From Actinotalea soli (lineage in GTDB: Bacteria > Actinomycetota > Actinomycetes > Actinomycetales > Cellulomonadaceae), in contig NZ_JAGEMK010000005.1 of assembly GCF_017565425.1 (NCBI RefSeq), forward strand, positions 186,001 to 250,000: a stretch of 64,000 nucleotides of DNA. The letters run 5' to 3'. Within the stretch, counting starts at the first letter, position 1, and the number at the start of each line of letters is the position of its first letter. Of the stretch, positions 1-8,302 are shown piece after piece. The notes beneath the pieces were generated by a model that was not told the origin of the DNA, ran no database searches, and was given only the letters and a program-made list of their open reading frames with translations. Position numbers and translations under genes: made by a program.

Positions 1-1000
1 GCACACGCCCACGAGGGCCAGCGGCAGCTACAACCCGATCACGGGAGGCGGTCCCGCGCTCCCGGCCAGCGCCTCGGCCTCGATCGGCACGGGCCCGGGC
101 GCCACGACAAGCCCGGGCGTCGTGCTCGGTGGCGCGGCCGGCGCGGGTGTCGGGGTCGGGGTCGGCACCGTGGCTGGCGGGCTCGCCGCCGGCGGCCGCA
201 ACACGCCCGGCACGGTCTCCTCGGGGTGGGCGGCGCCGACCGGGGGGTCAGGATCTGCCGATGGTTCGCTGACCGGTTCCGTCCCCGGCCAAGGCATGAC
301 CGGCGGCACGGGTGCGGCCGGGACAGGGGGCGGGACCACAGCCGGCGGTGTCGGCGGCGCCGGCGGCGCCCTGGCCGGCGGCGTCGCCGTGGGCGGGGCA
401 GCCCTGGGGGCCGGGCTCGGGCGGGGTGGCGCCCTCGGCGGTACCCCTGTCGCGGGGGCCGGTGGAGCGGCCGCTGGCCAGGGCGCGGGCTCTCGTGGCG
501 GCACGTCGGCCGGCCTCGGGGCGGGTCTGCGCCCGGGCACCGGCCTCGGCACACCTGGCGCAGGGTCGGGTGGCGCTGGCGGCGCGTCGGCGATCGGCGG
601 GCGTGGCGGCACGTTCGTGGGGGCCCCGGGCGCAGTCGGCGCCTCGACCGGCGCCTCCGGAGCCGCTGCAGGGGGGACCAACGGCACCGGTGCCGGAGCT
701 CGTACCGGAGCCCTGTCCGGGTCCACCGGGTCGGGCCTGACCGCCGGTTCCTCGACCCAGGCCGGGGCCGGCGCGACGGGTGGGCGCGGCTCGACGATGG
801 CTGGCATGCCCATGGGCGCTGGCGGCGCCGCAGGGAGCTCGGCAGGCAAGAAGCGTCGCAGCGGTGCCGGCTACCTCGCCCCGCACCTGGCCGACGACAG
901 CCCGAACGCCCCCGCACCGGCTGCTGCCGCGGGGTCCCGCGACCGTCTGCCCGACCTGGTCGCACCCCCGGTCACCGACACCGCCGACGAGGACTGGTAG
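1..1000 (+). CDS. Gly/Ala-rich protein, probably type VII secretion-associated (5' partial)
   Basis: The reading frame is open to the left edge (from base 2), so the start lies outside the window; 332 residues are visible. Almost all of it is low-complexity Gly/Ala/Thr/Ser with many GG pairs. It ends in a basic KKRR patch, then a short ordered tail containing GYLAPHLADD and the acidic-aromatic end DTADEDW. Gly-rich linkers followed by a short YL..DD-type acidic tail are known from actinobacterial proteins encoded beside type VII (ESX) machinery, and the next intact gene is eccC. The N-terminal domain (PPE- or WXG100-like would be expected) is not visible, so the role as substrate or accessory protein is inference. 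The very long antisense frames here are composition artefacts. Confidence 0.6.
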   Translation, partial: HTPTRASGSYNPITGGGPALPASASASIGTGPGATTSPGVVLGGAAGAGVGVGVGTVAGGLAAGGRNTPGTVSSGWAAPTGGSGSADGSLTGSVPGQGMTGGTGAAGTGGGTTAGGVGGAGGALAGGVAVGGAALGAGLGRGGALGGTPVAGAGGAAAGQGAGSRGGTSAGLGAGLRPGTGLGTPGAGSGGAGGASAIGGRGGTFVGAPGAVGASTGASGAAAGGTNGTGAGARTGALSGSTGSGLTAGSSTQAGAGATGGRGSTMAGMPMGAGGAAGSSAGKKRRSGAGYLAPHLADDSPNAPAPAAAAGSRDRLPDLVAPPVTDTADEDW

Positions 1001-1011
1001 CGAAGCGCCCC

Positions 1012-1190
1012 ATGCCCCGCCCCACCCGCAGGCACCTGGCCGCCACAGGCCCGGGCCTGGCCCTGGCGCTGGCCGGGATGAGCGCCGCAACGGCACACCC
1101 GTCGCCGGCGTCCTGGTGATCAGGCGCAGCCGCACGAGGCGATCCACGTCCACCCCCTCGGTCGCGGATACCGCGAACGAGGATCGGTGA
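1012..1190 (+). pseudogene. Decayed remnant: signal-peptide start plus duplicated C-terminal tail
   Basis: Two relics lie between the Gly-rich gene and eccC. At 1012-1119 a 35-residue frame begins MPRPTRRHLAATGPGLALAL and looks like a secretion signal (basic start, hydrophobic Leu/Ala core), then meets a stop. A mycosin-like secreted protein would start this way, but that is a guess. At 1161-1190, in another frame, the sequence encodes VADTANEDR and stop, closely matching the VTDTADEDW end of the upstream gene (21 of 30 bases identical to 971-1000). This suggests a duplicated and decayed gene tail. Whether the 35-residue peptide is still made is unknown. Confidence 0.35.
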
Positions 1191-1192
1191 CC

Positions 1193-1198
1193 TAGGTT
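1193..1198 (+). promoter_or_regulatory. Candidate -10 element for leaderless eccC
   Basis: TAGGTT lies six bases before the GTG start of eccC. No Shine-Dalgarno sequence is visible. The spacing places transcription start at or next to the start codon, as in the other leaderless candidates of this window. Confidence 0.5.
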
Positions 1199-1204
1199 GA
1201 CCCC

Positions 1205-4200
1205 GTGACCTCACCGACCGTCCTGGAGCAGATCACCCCGCCGCCCCCGCCGTCGGGCCAGGTCACCGTCCAGCCACCACCCGAGCTCGCCGCCTCCGAA
1301 GGCATGAGCGGCACGCTGTCGATGATGGTGCCGATGCTCGGCAGCCTCGGGGGGATCGTCTTCGTGGCCGTCGCGATGCCCGGGCCCCGCGGCATGATCG
1401 GCGCCGGCATGTTCCTCGTCGCCACCCTCGGGTTCGTCGGGGTCAACATCTGGCGTCAACGCTCCCAGCACCAGTCGACCGTCGTCGGGGCGCGCCGCGA
1501 GTACCTCGCCTACCTCAGCGACCTGCGCGGCCAGGTGCGCAACGCCGCCAAGGCCCAGCGCCGCCACGCCCACTGGTTCCACCCCGACCCCCGCGCCCTC
1601 GCATCCGTCGCCGAGGAACGCACCCGGGTGTGGGAACGGGACCTCGAGCACGAGCAGTACCTCACCGTGCGCGCCGGCCGCGCCGACCAGCCGCTGTGCG
1701 TCGAGCTCGAACCCGCCGAGACCCCGCCCTTGGCCCAGCTCGACCCCGTCGCCGCCTCCGCGGCCCACCGGTTCCTCGTCTCGCACAGCACCCAGCGAGA
1801 CCTGCCCCTCACCCTCGACCTGCGCTCCGCCGCACGGGTCGAGGTCGCCGGGGACGAGGACGGCGCCCGCGGCATCACCCGCGCCCTGCTCGCCCAGCTC
1901 GCCACCTTCCACTCCGCCGACGACGTCAAGATCGCCGTCCTCGCGGCCCCCACCGCGCTGCGGCACTGGGACTGGGTCAAGTGGCTGCCGCACGTGCAGT
2001 CCATGCGCTCGCGCGACGCCGTCGGTCCGGCCCGCATGATCGCCAGCTCCTACGAGGAGATCGCCGACCTGCTCCCTGAGGGCCTCACCGACCGGCCGCG
2101 CTTCGCCGTGGACGGCAGCACCGAGGTCCCGCACGTCGTCATCGTCGTGGACGGGGCCGACCTACCCCTCGGCCACCCCGTGCTCTCCCCCGAGGGCACC
2201 GCCGGGGTCACCGTCGTGCACCTGCCCGACCACTGGGAGGAGCTCAGCGACGCGCACACCCTGCGGCTGCTCATGGGCCCCCCGCCCCAGGCCTTCGACC
2301 AAGGCCACGACCGGCGCCAGGCCTTCCAGGTGATTCGCCTCGGCTGGGGCGCCCGGTCCGGGATCGCCGACCACATGGCCCTCGCCGACGCCGAGGCCAC
2401 CGCCCGCCGCCTCGCCCCCCTGCACCTCGAGAGCGGCCCCGTCGCCGGTGAGGGCCCCGCGGTCTCCGCCGAGCTCGTGGACCTGCTCGGCATCGGCGAC
2501 ATCCGCGACTTCCAGCCCGCCGTCCAGTGGCGCCCCCGCCTGCAGCGCGACCGGCTGCGCGTCCCCATCGGCCTCACCAGCCAGGGCCAGCCCCTCTCCC
2601 TGGACATCAAGGAGTCCGCCCAGCAGGGCATGGGCCCCCACGGCCTCATCATCGGCGCCACCGGCTCCGGCAAGTCCGAGGTGCTGCGCACCCTCGTCCT
2701 CGCCCTGGCCCTCACCCACTCCTCGGAGGACCTGAACTTCGTCCTCATCGACTTCAAGGGTGGCGCGACCTTCGCCGGCATGGCCGAGATGCCCCACGTG
2801 AGCGCCATCATCACCAACCTCAGCGAGGAGCTCACCCTCGTCGACCGCATGCAGGACGCCCTCCAGGGCGAGATGACCCGCCGCCAGGAGCTGCTGCGCG
2901 CCGCCGGCAACTTCGCCAACGTCGCCGACTACGAGAAGGCCCGCCTCGGTGGCCGCACCGACCTCGAGCCCCTCCCCGCGCTGCTCATCGTCGCCGACGA
3001 GTTCTCCGAGCTGCTCTCCGCCAAGCCCGAGTTCGTCGACCTGTTCGTGGCCATCGGGCGGCTCGGACGGTCGCTGCAGATGCACCTGCTGCTCTCCTCG
3101 CAGCGCCTCGAAGAAGGGCGGCTGCGCGGGCTCGAGTCGCACCTGTCCTACCGCATCGGCCTGCGGACCTTCTCGGCAGCCGAGTCCCGCACCGTGCTGG
3201 GCGTGCCCGACGCCTACACGCTGCCGGCCGTGCCCGGCATGGGGTACCTCAAGCCCGACACGACCACCATGGTCCAGTTCCGCGCCTCCTACGTCTCCGG
3301 GCCGCCCTCCGCCCGCCGCGGCGCGAGCCGGCCCACCGACCAGCACCACGGCACCGGACGCATCGAGCTGTTCACCGCCGCCCCCGTCGAGGCCGCCCAG
3401 CACCCCGACGGCGACCCCCGCGAACCCGTCGAGGTCGAGGCCGCCGAGGACAGCACCACCTTCGACATCGGCGTCGCGCGCATGCGCGACCAGGGCCCGC
3501 CCGCCCACAAGGTATGGCTCGAGCCCCTCGTCGTGCCGCACAGCTTCGACCAGCTCATGCCCGACCTCGCCCCCGACCCCGAGCTCGGCCTCGTCTCGCG
3601 GACCTGGCGAGACTCCGGGGACCTCGTCATCCCCCTCGGGGTCGTCGACCGGCCCCTCGAGCAGCGACGCGAGAACCTCACCCTGTCCCTCGGCGGGGCC
3701 GGCGGGCACATCGCCATCGTCGGAGGCCCCCGCACCGGCAAGAGCACCGCCGCGCGCTCCGTGGTCACCGGCCTGGCCCTGACCCGCACCCCCCTCGAGG
3801 TGCAGTTCTACGTGCTCGACTTCGGTGGCGGCACGTTCAGCCCGTTCACCCAGCTCGCCCACGTGGCCGGCATCGCCTCCCGCGCCGAGCCAGACGTCGT
3901 GCGGCGCATCGTCGCCGAGATCGACGGGATCATCGACGCCCGCGAGCTGTACTTCCGCACCCATGGCATCGACTCGATCGAGACCTACCGGCAGCGCCGC
4001 GCCGCCGGCCAGGTCGACGACGGGTACGGCGACATCTTCCTCGTGGTCGACGGGTGGTCCACGGTGCGCTCCGAGTTCGACGAGCTCGAGGCCGAGATCC
4101 AGACCCTCGCCGGCCGCGGCCTCACCTTCGGGCTGCACCTCGTGGCCACCGCCAGCCGGTGGATGGACTTCCGCACCCAGATCAAGGACGTCTTCGGTAC

Positions 4201-5200
4201 CAAGCTCGAGATGCGGCTCGGTGACCCCATGGACTCCGAGATCGACCGCAAGGTCGCCGCCAACGTCCCCGAGCACCGCCCCGGCCGCGGGCTGGCCACC
4301 ACCAAGCACCACATCCTCACCGCGCTGCCCCGCGTCGACGGCTCCGGGGACGCCGGCACCCTCGGCGGTGGCGTCGAGCACCTGGTGCGGGCCGTCGCCG
4401 ACGCCTGGCGCGGGCCCCGCGGGCCCAAGCTCCGGCTGCTGCCCGAGCACATCCACCTCGACGAGGTCCGCGCCATGGCGCCGCAGACCCCGCAGCTGCT
4501 CCTCGGCGTCGAGGAGTCCCGGCTCGGCCCCGTGGGCCTCGACCCCCGCACCACCTCCCACCTCATCGCCTTCGGTGACAGCGGCTCAGGCAAGTCCGCC
4601 CTGCTGCGCGGTGTGGCCGCCGAGGTCCAGCGCGTGCACACCCCCACCGAGGCGCAGATCTTCGCGGTCGACCTGCGCCGCTCCCTGCTCGGGGAGATCC
4701 CCGAGGAGTACCTCGCCGGCTACCTCACCACCCAGGACCAGGCCGCCACCGAGATCAACGACCTCGCCGACTACCTGCGCGGGCGCCTGCCCGGGCCCGA
4801 CGTCACCCCCGAGCAGCTGCGACGGCGCTCCTGGTGGAGCGGTGCCGAGGTGTACCTGCTGGTCGACGACTACGACCTCGTGGCCACCTCCACCGGCAAC
4901 CCCCTCATGCCCCTGGTCCCGCTCCTCGCCCAGGCCGGGGACATCGGGCTGCACGTCATCATCGCCCGACGCACCGGCGGCGCGGGCCGCGCCATGTACG
5001 AGCCCGTCCTCCAGGCCCTCAAGGACCTCGCCGCCCCTGGCCTGGTGCTGTCCGGCAGCCCCGAGGAGGGCGCCCTCGTCGGCGCCGCCAAGCCCGTGCC
5101 CGGCCCCCCCGGTCGCGGTCAGCTCGTCACCCGCGAGCGCGGCCTGCAGGTCGTCCAGCTCGCCCTGCTGCCCTCCCAGCACGAGGACGCGCCCGCCTGA
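1205..5200 (+). CDS. eccC: EccC, type VII secretion FtsK/SpoIIIE-type ATPase
   Basis: Membrane-bound motor ATPase of a type VII (ESX-like) secretion system, which recognises substrates and powers export. The 1331-residue length matches a fused EccCa/EccCb. An N-terminal pair of hydrophobic segments (about residues 35-80) is followed by three FtsK-type ATPase modules. Their Walker A loops are GATGSGKS (about 484), GGPRTGKS (about 840) and GDSGSGKS (about 1124); the matching Walker B strands are LLIVADE, IFLVVDG and VYLLVDD. Only the first has the classical acidic DE pair, which is the usual EccC pattern: module 1 catalytic, the others mainly substrate-binding or regulatory. The GTG start follows a -10-like hexamer without a ribosome site. 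Partner genes (eccB, eccD, mycosin) are not in the window and may lie upstream. It converges with the 226-residue gene at 5222. Confidence 0.95.
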   Translation: MTSPTVLEQITPPPPPSGQVTVQPPPELAASEGMSGTLSMMVPMLGSLGGIVFVAVAMPGPRGMIGAGMFLVATLGFVGVNIWRQRSQHQSTVVGARREYLAYLSDLRGQVRNAAKAQRRHAHWFHPDPRALASVAEERTRVWERDLEHEQYLTVRAGRADQPLCVELEPAETPPLAQLDPVAASAAHRFLVSHSTQRDLPLTLDLRSAARVEVAGDEDGARGITRALLAQLATFHSADDVKIAVLAAPTALRHWDWVKWLPHVQSMRSRDAVGPARMIASSYEEIADLLPEGLTDRPRFAVDGSTEVPHVVIVVDGADLPLGHPVLSPEGTAGVTVVHLPDHWEELSDAHTLRLLMGPPPQAFDQGHDRRQAFQVIRLGWGARSGIADHMALADAEATARRLAPLHLESGPVAGEGPAVSAELVDLLGIGDIRDFQPAVQWRPRLQRDRLRVPIGLTSQGQPLSLDIKESAQQGMGPHGLIIGATGSGKSEVLRTLVLALALTHSSEDLNFVLIDFKGGATFAGMAEMPHVSAIITNLSEELTLVDRMQDALQGEMTRRQELLRAAGNFANVADYEKARLGGRTDLEPLPALLIVADEFSELLSAKPEFVDLFVAIGRLGRSLQMHLLLSSQRLEEGRLRGLESHLSYRIGLRTFSAAESRTVLGVPDAYTLPAVPGMGYLKPDTTTMVQFRASYVSGPPSARRGASRPTDQHHGTGRIELFTAAPVEAAQHPDGDPREPVEVEAAEDSTTFDIGVARMRDQGPPAHKVWLEPLVVPHSFDQLMPDLAPDPELGLVSRTWRDSGDLVIPLGVVDRPLEQRRENLTLSLGGAGGHIAIVGGPRTGKSTAARSVVTGLALTRTPLEVQFYVLDFGGGTFSPFTQLAHVAGIASRAEPDVVRRIVAEIDGIIDARELYFRTHGIDSIETYRQRRAAGQVDDGYGDIFLVVDGWSTVRSEFDELEAEIQTLAGRGLTFGLHLVATASRWMDFRTQIKDVFGTKLEMRLGDPMDSEIDRKVAANVPEHRPGRGLATTKHHILTALPRVDGSGDAGTLGGGVEHLVRAVADAWRGPRGPKLRLLPEHIHLDEVRAMAPQTPQLLLGVEESRLGPVGLDPRTTSHLIAFGDSGSGKSALLRGVAAEVQRVHTPTEAQIFAVDLRRSLLGEIPEEYLAGYLTTQDQAATEINDLADYLRGRLPGPDVTPEQLRRRSWWSGAEVYLLVDDYDLVATSTGNPLMPLVPLLAQAGDIGLHVIIARRTGGAGRAMYEPVLQALKDLAAPGLVLSGSPEEGALVGAAKPVPGPPGRGQLVTRERGLQVVQLALLPSQHEDAPA

Positions 5201-5221
5201 CCGCAGACGCCCCGAGAGCCC

Positions 5222-5902
5222 TCAGGGGGCGACCCGGACCGTGGACAAGGCCTCCTGGAGCTCCCCCGACACGAAGGCGCCCTGCGGCCCGCTGACAGAC
5301 AGCAGCAGCAGGTGCCCGTCCGGGTGCTCGACCGCCAGAGCGATCTCACGGACCCCGTCCGCTGCCCGGGAACCCGTCCGGTGCGAGGCTGAGCCGCGCC
5401 AGGCGACGTCGACCGTGCCCGCCTCGTACGGCCCCGCGAGGCCGTCCACACCACGATGCGATCCCGCCTCGACGCTGAGCACGGTCAGGAGCAGGCCCCC
5501 GGGGGCGACCCTGCCCCACGCCCCGTCCAGGGCCAGCCCCTGCCCGGCCCCCGTGGACCGCAGGGCGTCCATGCGGTCATCCGGCACCTGCGCCCACGGG
5601 CCGAGGGCCTCGGGCAGCACCAGGCTCACCGGGCCGACCTCCGTCGAGCCCGGGTGCGGCTCACCGATCCCGGCCCGTAGCGCGCCGTCGGGCTCGCGGC
5701 TGATCAGGCCCGCGGCACCGGCACCCGCGGTGAGGGCGACCAGGGCGAGCGCGCCGAGCACGACCCGGGCCTGGGAGCGCGTCCTGCCCCGCCACCAGGC
5801 CGACCACCACGAGGGCTGCAGCACCTGAGACCGCCGCAGCTCGCGGAACCGCTGCGGCGCCTGGGACCGCTGCAGCACCCGGGACTGCTGCGTCGACGCC
5901 AT
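5222..5902 (-). CDS. Hypothetical single-pass membrane protein
   Basis: 226 residues, not recognised. The first 45 residues are rich in Gln, Arg and Ser with a repeating R-S-Q-V/A-L/P-Q pattern, then WWSAWW, one transmembrane helix (about 47-67, ALALVALTAGAGAAGLI), and an extracytoplasmic domain of about 155 residues without cysteines. It is the last gene of the minus-strand cluster that begins at the PP2C gene, 21 bases after the transglutaminase-like gene. It probably also has its own leaderless promoter, TACGGT at 5909-5914, six bases before the ATG. The context suggests an envelope or secretion accessory function; nothing in the sequence gives an activity. Confidence 0.7.
   Translation of the reverse strand: MASTQQSRVLQRSQAPQRFRELRRSQVLQPSWWSAWWRGRTRSQARVVLGALALVALTAGAGAAGLISREPDGALRAGIGEPHPGSTEVGPVSLVLPEALGPWAQVPDDRMDALRSTGAGQGLALDGAWGRVAPGGLLLTVLSVEAGSHRGVDGLAGPYEAGTVDVAWRGSASHRTGSRAADGVREIALAVEHPDGHLLLLSVSGPQGAFVSGELQEALSTVRVAP
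5815..5895 (-). repeat. Imperfect direct repeats coding the Q/R-rich N terminus
   Basis: The start of the preceding hypothetical gene consists of imperfectly repeated units of the form CTGCAGCACC followed by GGGAC and TGCTGC (plus-strand view). They encode alternating Arg-Ser-Gln and Leu-Gln residues. Such slippage-prone DNA can change the length of the cytoplasmic segment. Confidence 0.4.
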
Positions 5903-5908
5903 GGCCTT

Positions 5909-5914
5909 ACCGTA
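5909..5914 (-). promoter_or_regulatory. Candidate -10 element for leaderless 226-residue gene
   Basis: On the minus strand TACGGT is followed by AAGGCC and the ATG at 5902, a six-base gap. It sits in the 21-base space after the transglutaminase-like gene, so the last gene of the cluster may be transcribed on its own as well as by read-through. Confidence 0.4.
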
Positions 5915-5923
5915 CCGAGAGGG

Positions 5924-8302
5924 TCAGCGTGCCTGCGGTCGCGCCCTGCGCTGCTCCCGCCGTCGTGCACGCAGCGAGGCCAGGGACCACCGGGCCAGCC
6001 ACCGCTGGCGTCGGGGGACGACCTCGTGCATCGCCGCGATCGCCGCGTCGACCTGCTGCCAGTAGGCCTCGACCTGCTCCGGGGCCGGCTCGCCCGGCCC
6101 GAAAACCACGGCGTCCGCCCCGGCGGCGAGACCGGCCACCGGTCCGCCGACCGTCGCGGCCCGGCGGGTGCTGACGTCGGGGTCCGCCGGTGCGGACCGA
6201 CCGTGCGGTGCGGCGAACGCCGCGGTGAGCCCGACGGCGATCTCGCGCCGGGTCGAGGCCCGGGGCGCCGGACGCCGCAGGTCCCGCGCATGGTCGAGCA
6301 CCTCCTCCCAGCCGCCCTGCACGCGGGCGACGGGCACCGCCGCGGTGCGACGACGCTCCCGACGGCGCCGCTTGGCCAGGGCGATCAGCAGCAGCGGGAG
6401 GACCAGCAGCACCACGGGGATGCCGACCGCGACCGCGACCGTCAGGACGGTGCGCCAGATCTGCGAGGCGAAAGCGTCCTCCTCGGTGTCCTCGGTGCTG
6501 GCCTGCTCGGGGTCGTCGTCGGGCGGGGTGACCGGGTCGGGCGGTGGGGGTGGGGGCTGCACCACCTGGGGCTGGGGCTCGGACTGCTCGGTGGGCGTGT
6601 CCTCACGCGGGGTGCGGGACTCGTCAGGGGTCGGGAAGAACGGCACCCAGCCGTGCCCGGCGAAGCTGACCTCGACCCACGCCTGCACGTCCTCACCGTG
6701 GATGGTGATCTCCTGCGCGCCGGCCTGCTCCTCGTCCGGCACGAAGCCCAGGACCACGCGCGCGGGCAGCCCCATCTCGCGGGCCATGAGGGCCATGGCC
6801 GAGGCGTACTGCTCCCCGTCGCCGACCATCAGCTCACCGGTCAGCAGGGTGGTCATGCGGTCCGCACCGTGGCCCGACAGGGACGGGTACTGCCCCTCGG
6901 CGGTCAAGCCGTGGGAGAACCAGCCGCGCTCGGCGAGCCCCTGCTCGAGGGTCCGGGCGATGAGCACGGGCGAGGTCGCGGTCCCGGCCACCTCGCCGGC
7001 GAAGAGCGGCACGGCGTCGGGCACGCCGTCGACCTCCGGGAGGCTGACGTTCCCGGTGCCCGCGTTGCCGATGGCCTCGTCGTCAGGCACCGAGGGGACG
7101 ACGACGGTCGTCTGCCAGCGGGTGCCCGCGGCGACGCCCGCGGTCAGCACGGCGGTGCCGGTCGCGTCGTTGTAGCGCAGGTCTGCCGCGAGGTCGAGGG
7201 ACCGGGGCCCGGCGAAGTCGAAGCGCTCGGCGTAGCCCACGGTCGGCAACCACACCAGGGGCAGCTCGTGCACCTCGAACTCGACCTCGGTGCGCTCACC
7301 CCGCACCGAGGTCTCGATGGTCTCCCCCACTCGGCGGAACTCCCCCGAGCCCTCGGCGGCCTCCGACCCTGCGACGTTCCACACCACGCCGTCGTAGGCG
7401 TCCAGGGTCGCCAGGCGCACCGGCGTGCCCTCGGGCAGGCCACGAACCGTCAGCAGCGCGGTCTCGTCCCAGTCCTTGACGAACCGTCGGAACCCCGCGA
7501 GGGGGCTGGGGTGGTCGCGCGGGTCGAAGGGCGGCACCATCTCGTCACGCAGCACGAAGCGCGGGCTCTGCTCGGCGACCACCGGACCGGCCACCGCCCC
7601 CGAGGCGAGGGCGACGGCCCCGAGGGACACCAGGGCCAGCACCCGGCGCGGCACCAGGTTCCCGCGACGCCACGCCGCCCAGCCCAGCAGCAGCACCGCC
7701 ATCGCGATGCCGGCGGCGACGGGCAGCACCGTGTCCTTGGTGCCGAGCAGCACCGCGAGGCCGAGCACCGCGACGGGCACCAGCCCGGCCCACGCCCCGC
7801 CCCGACGACCGGCCCGCAGCGCGGCGCTCACCGCGGTGATGGCACCGACCAGGGCCAGCAGGTACGGCGCGGCCAGGAGGGTGCCGCTCGCCCCGAGGGA
7901 GGGGTCGAGGGTCAGCACCTCCTTCCACACCCGGATGATCGAGGCGAGCAGCTGGACGACGGTCTGCAGGCTCGGCAGCACCCCGAGGACCGTCGTCGTC
8001 GGGGCGGCGAGCGCACCACCGGCGAGCAGGTACACCACGAGGGACACCGCGCTGGTGACCAGGGCCGGCCAGCGCCAGCGCGCCCCGGCACCGGCGATCG
8101 CGGCCCCCAGCAGGAGGCCGCCGAGGATCGCAGGGGTGGCCGCCGGCCAGCCGTAGACAGGCACCAGGGGCAGCAGGGCCAGGCCCAGGGCGATCACGAG
8201 GACCAGGACGTCGACCCACGCCCGGCGGCCCTGCGGGCGCATCCGGGTCGAGCGGGGCGTCGTGGCCGGGGTGGGTGTGGGGGCAGAGGTCGGGGCGCTC
8301 AT
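5924..8302 (-). CDS. TgpA-like transglutaminase-fold membrane protein lacking the catalytic triad
   Basis: 792 residues. Start chosen at MSAPTSAP, whose ATG overlaps the stop of the DUF58 gene (ATGA). N-terminal half: about seven transmembrane helices (roughly 30-250), then an extracytoplasmic region with the transglutaminase-like core (about 470-560), a Pro/Glu/Asp-rich linker, another helix (about 645-668) and a cytoplasmic DUF4129-like tail ending near YWQQVDAAIAAM. The fold motifs are clear, but all three catalytic positions are changed: GDGEQYASAMALM has Gly (496) where Cys is expected, DVQAWVEV has Gln (540) for His, and PFFPTP has Phe (556) for Asp. It therefore cannot act as a thiol transglutaminase or peptidase and is probably a binding or scaffold protein. 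MoxR-DUF58-TgpA neighbourhoods are a known conserved arrangement. Confidence 0.9.
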   Translation of the reverse strand: MSAPTSAPTPTPATTPRSTRMRPQGRRAWVDVLVLVIALGLALLPLVPVYGWPAATPAILGGLLLGAAIAGAGARWRWPALVTSAVSLVVYLLAGGALAAPTTTVLGVLPSLQTVVQLLASIIRVWKEVLTLDPSLGASGTLLAAPYLLALVGAITAVSAALRAGRRGGAWAGLVPVAVLGLAVLLGTKDTVLPVAAGIAMAVLLLGWAAWRRGNLVPRRVLALVSLGAVALASGAVAGPVVAEQSPRFVLRDEMVPPFDPRDHPSPLAGFRRFVKDWDETALLTVRGLPEGTPVRLATLDAYDGVVWNVAGSEAAEGSGEFRRVGETIETSVRGERTEVEFEVHELPLVWLPTVGYAERFDFAGPRSLDLAADLRYNDATGTAVLTAGVAAGTRWQTTVVVPSVPDDEAIGNAGTGNVSLPEVDGVPDAVPLFAGEVAGTATSPVLIARTLEQGLAERGWFSHGLTAEGQYPSLSGHGADRMTTLLTGELMVGDGEQYASAMALMAREMGLPARVVLGFVPDEEQAGAQEITIHGEDVQAWVEVSFAGHGWVPFFPTPDESRTPREDTPTEQSEPQPQVVQPPPPPPDPVTPPDDDPEQASTEDTEEDAFASQIWRTVLTVAVAVGIPVVLLVLPLLLIALAKRRRRERRRTAAVPVARVQGGWEEVLDHARDLRRPAPRASTRREIAVGLTAAFAAPHGRSAPADPDVSTRRAATVGGPVAGLAAGADAVVFGPGEPAPEQVEAYWQQVDAAIAAMHEVVPRRQRWLARWSLASLRARRREQRRARPQAR

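Noticed and set aside
28-965. Long Pro/Arg-rich minus-strand frames opposite the Gly-rich gene
   Set aside because: They arise because Gly/Ala codons of a GC-rich gene read as Pro/Arg on the other strand; no ribosome site or recognisable domain.
2162-4561. 800-residue minus-strand frame inside eccC
   Set aside because: Antisense shadow of a GC-rich coding region; the plus frame has three complete ATPase modules.
5201-5221. Terminator between eccC and the convergent gene
   Set aside because: Only a five-base GCCCC/GGGGC pairing with a 12-base loop is seen; not convincing.
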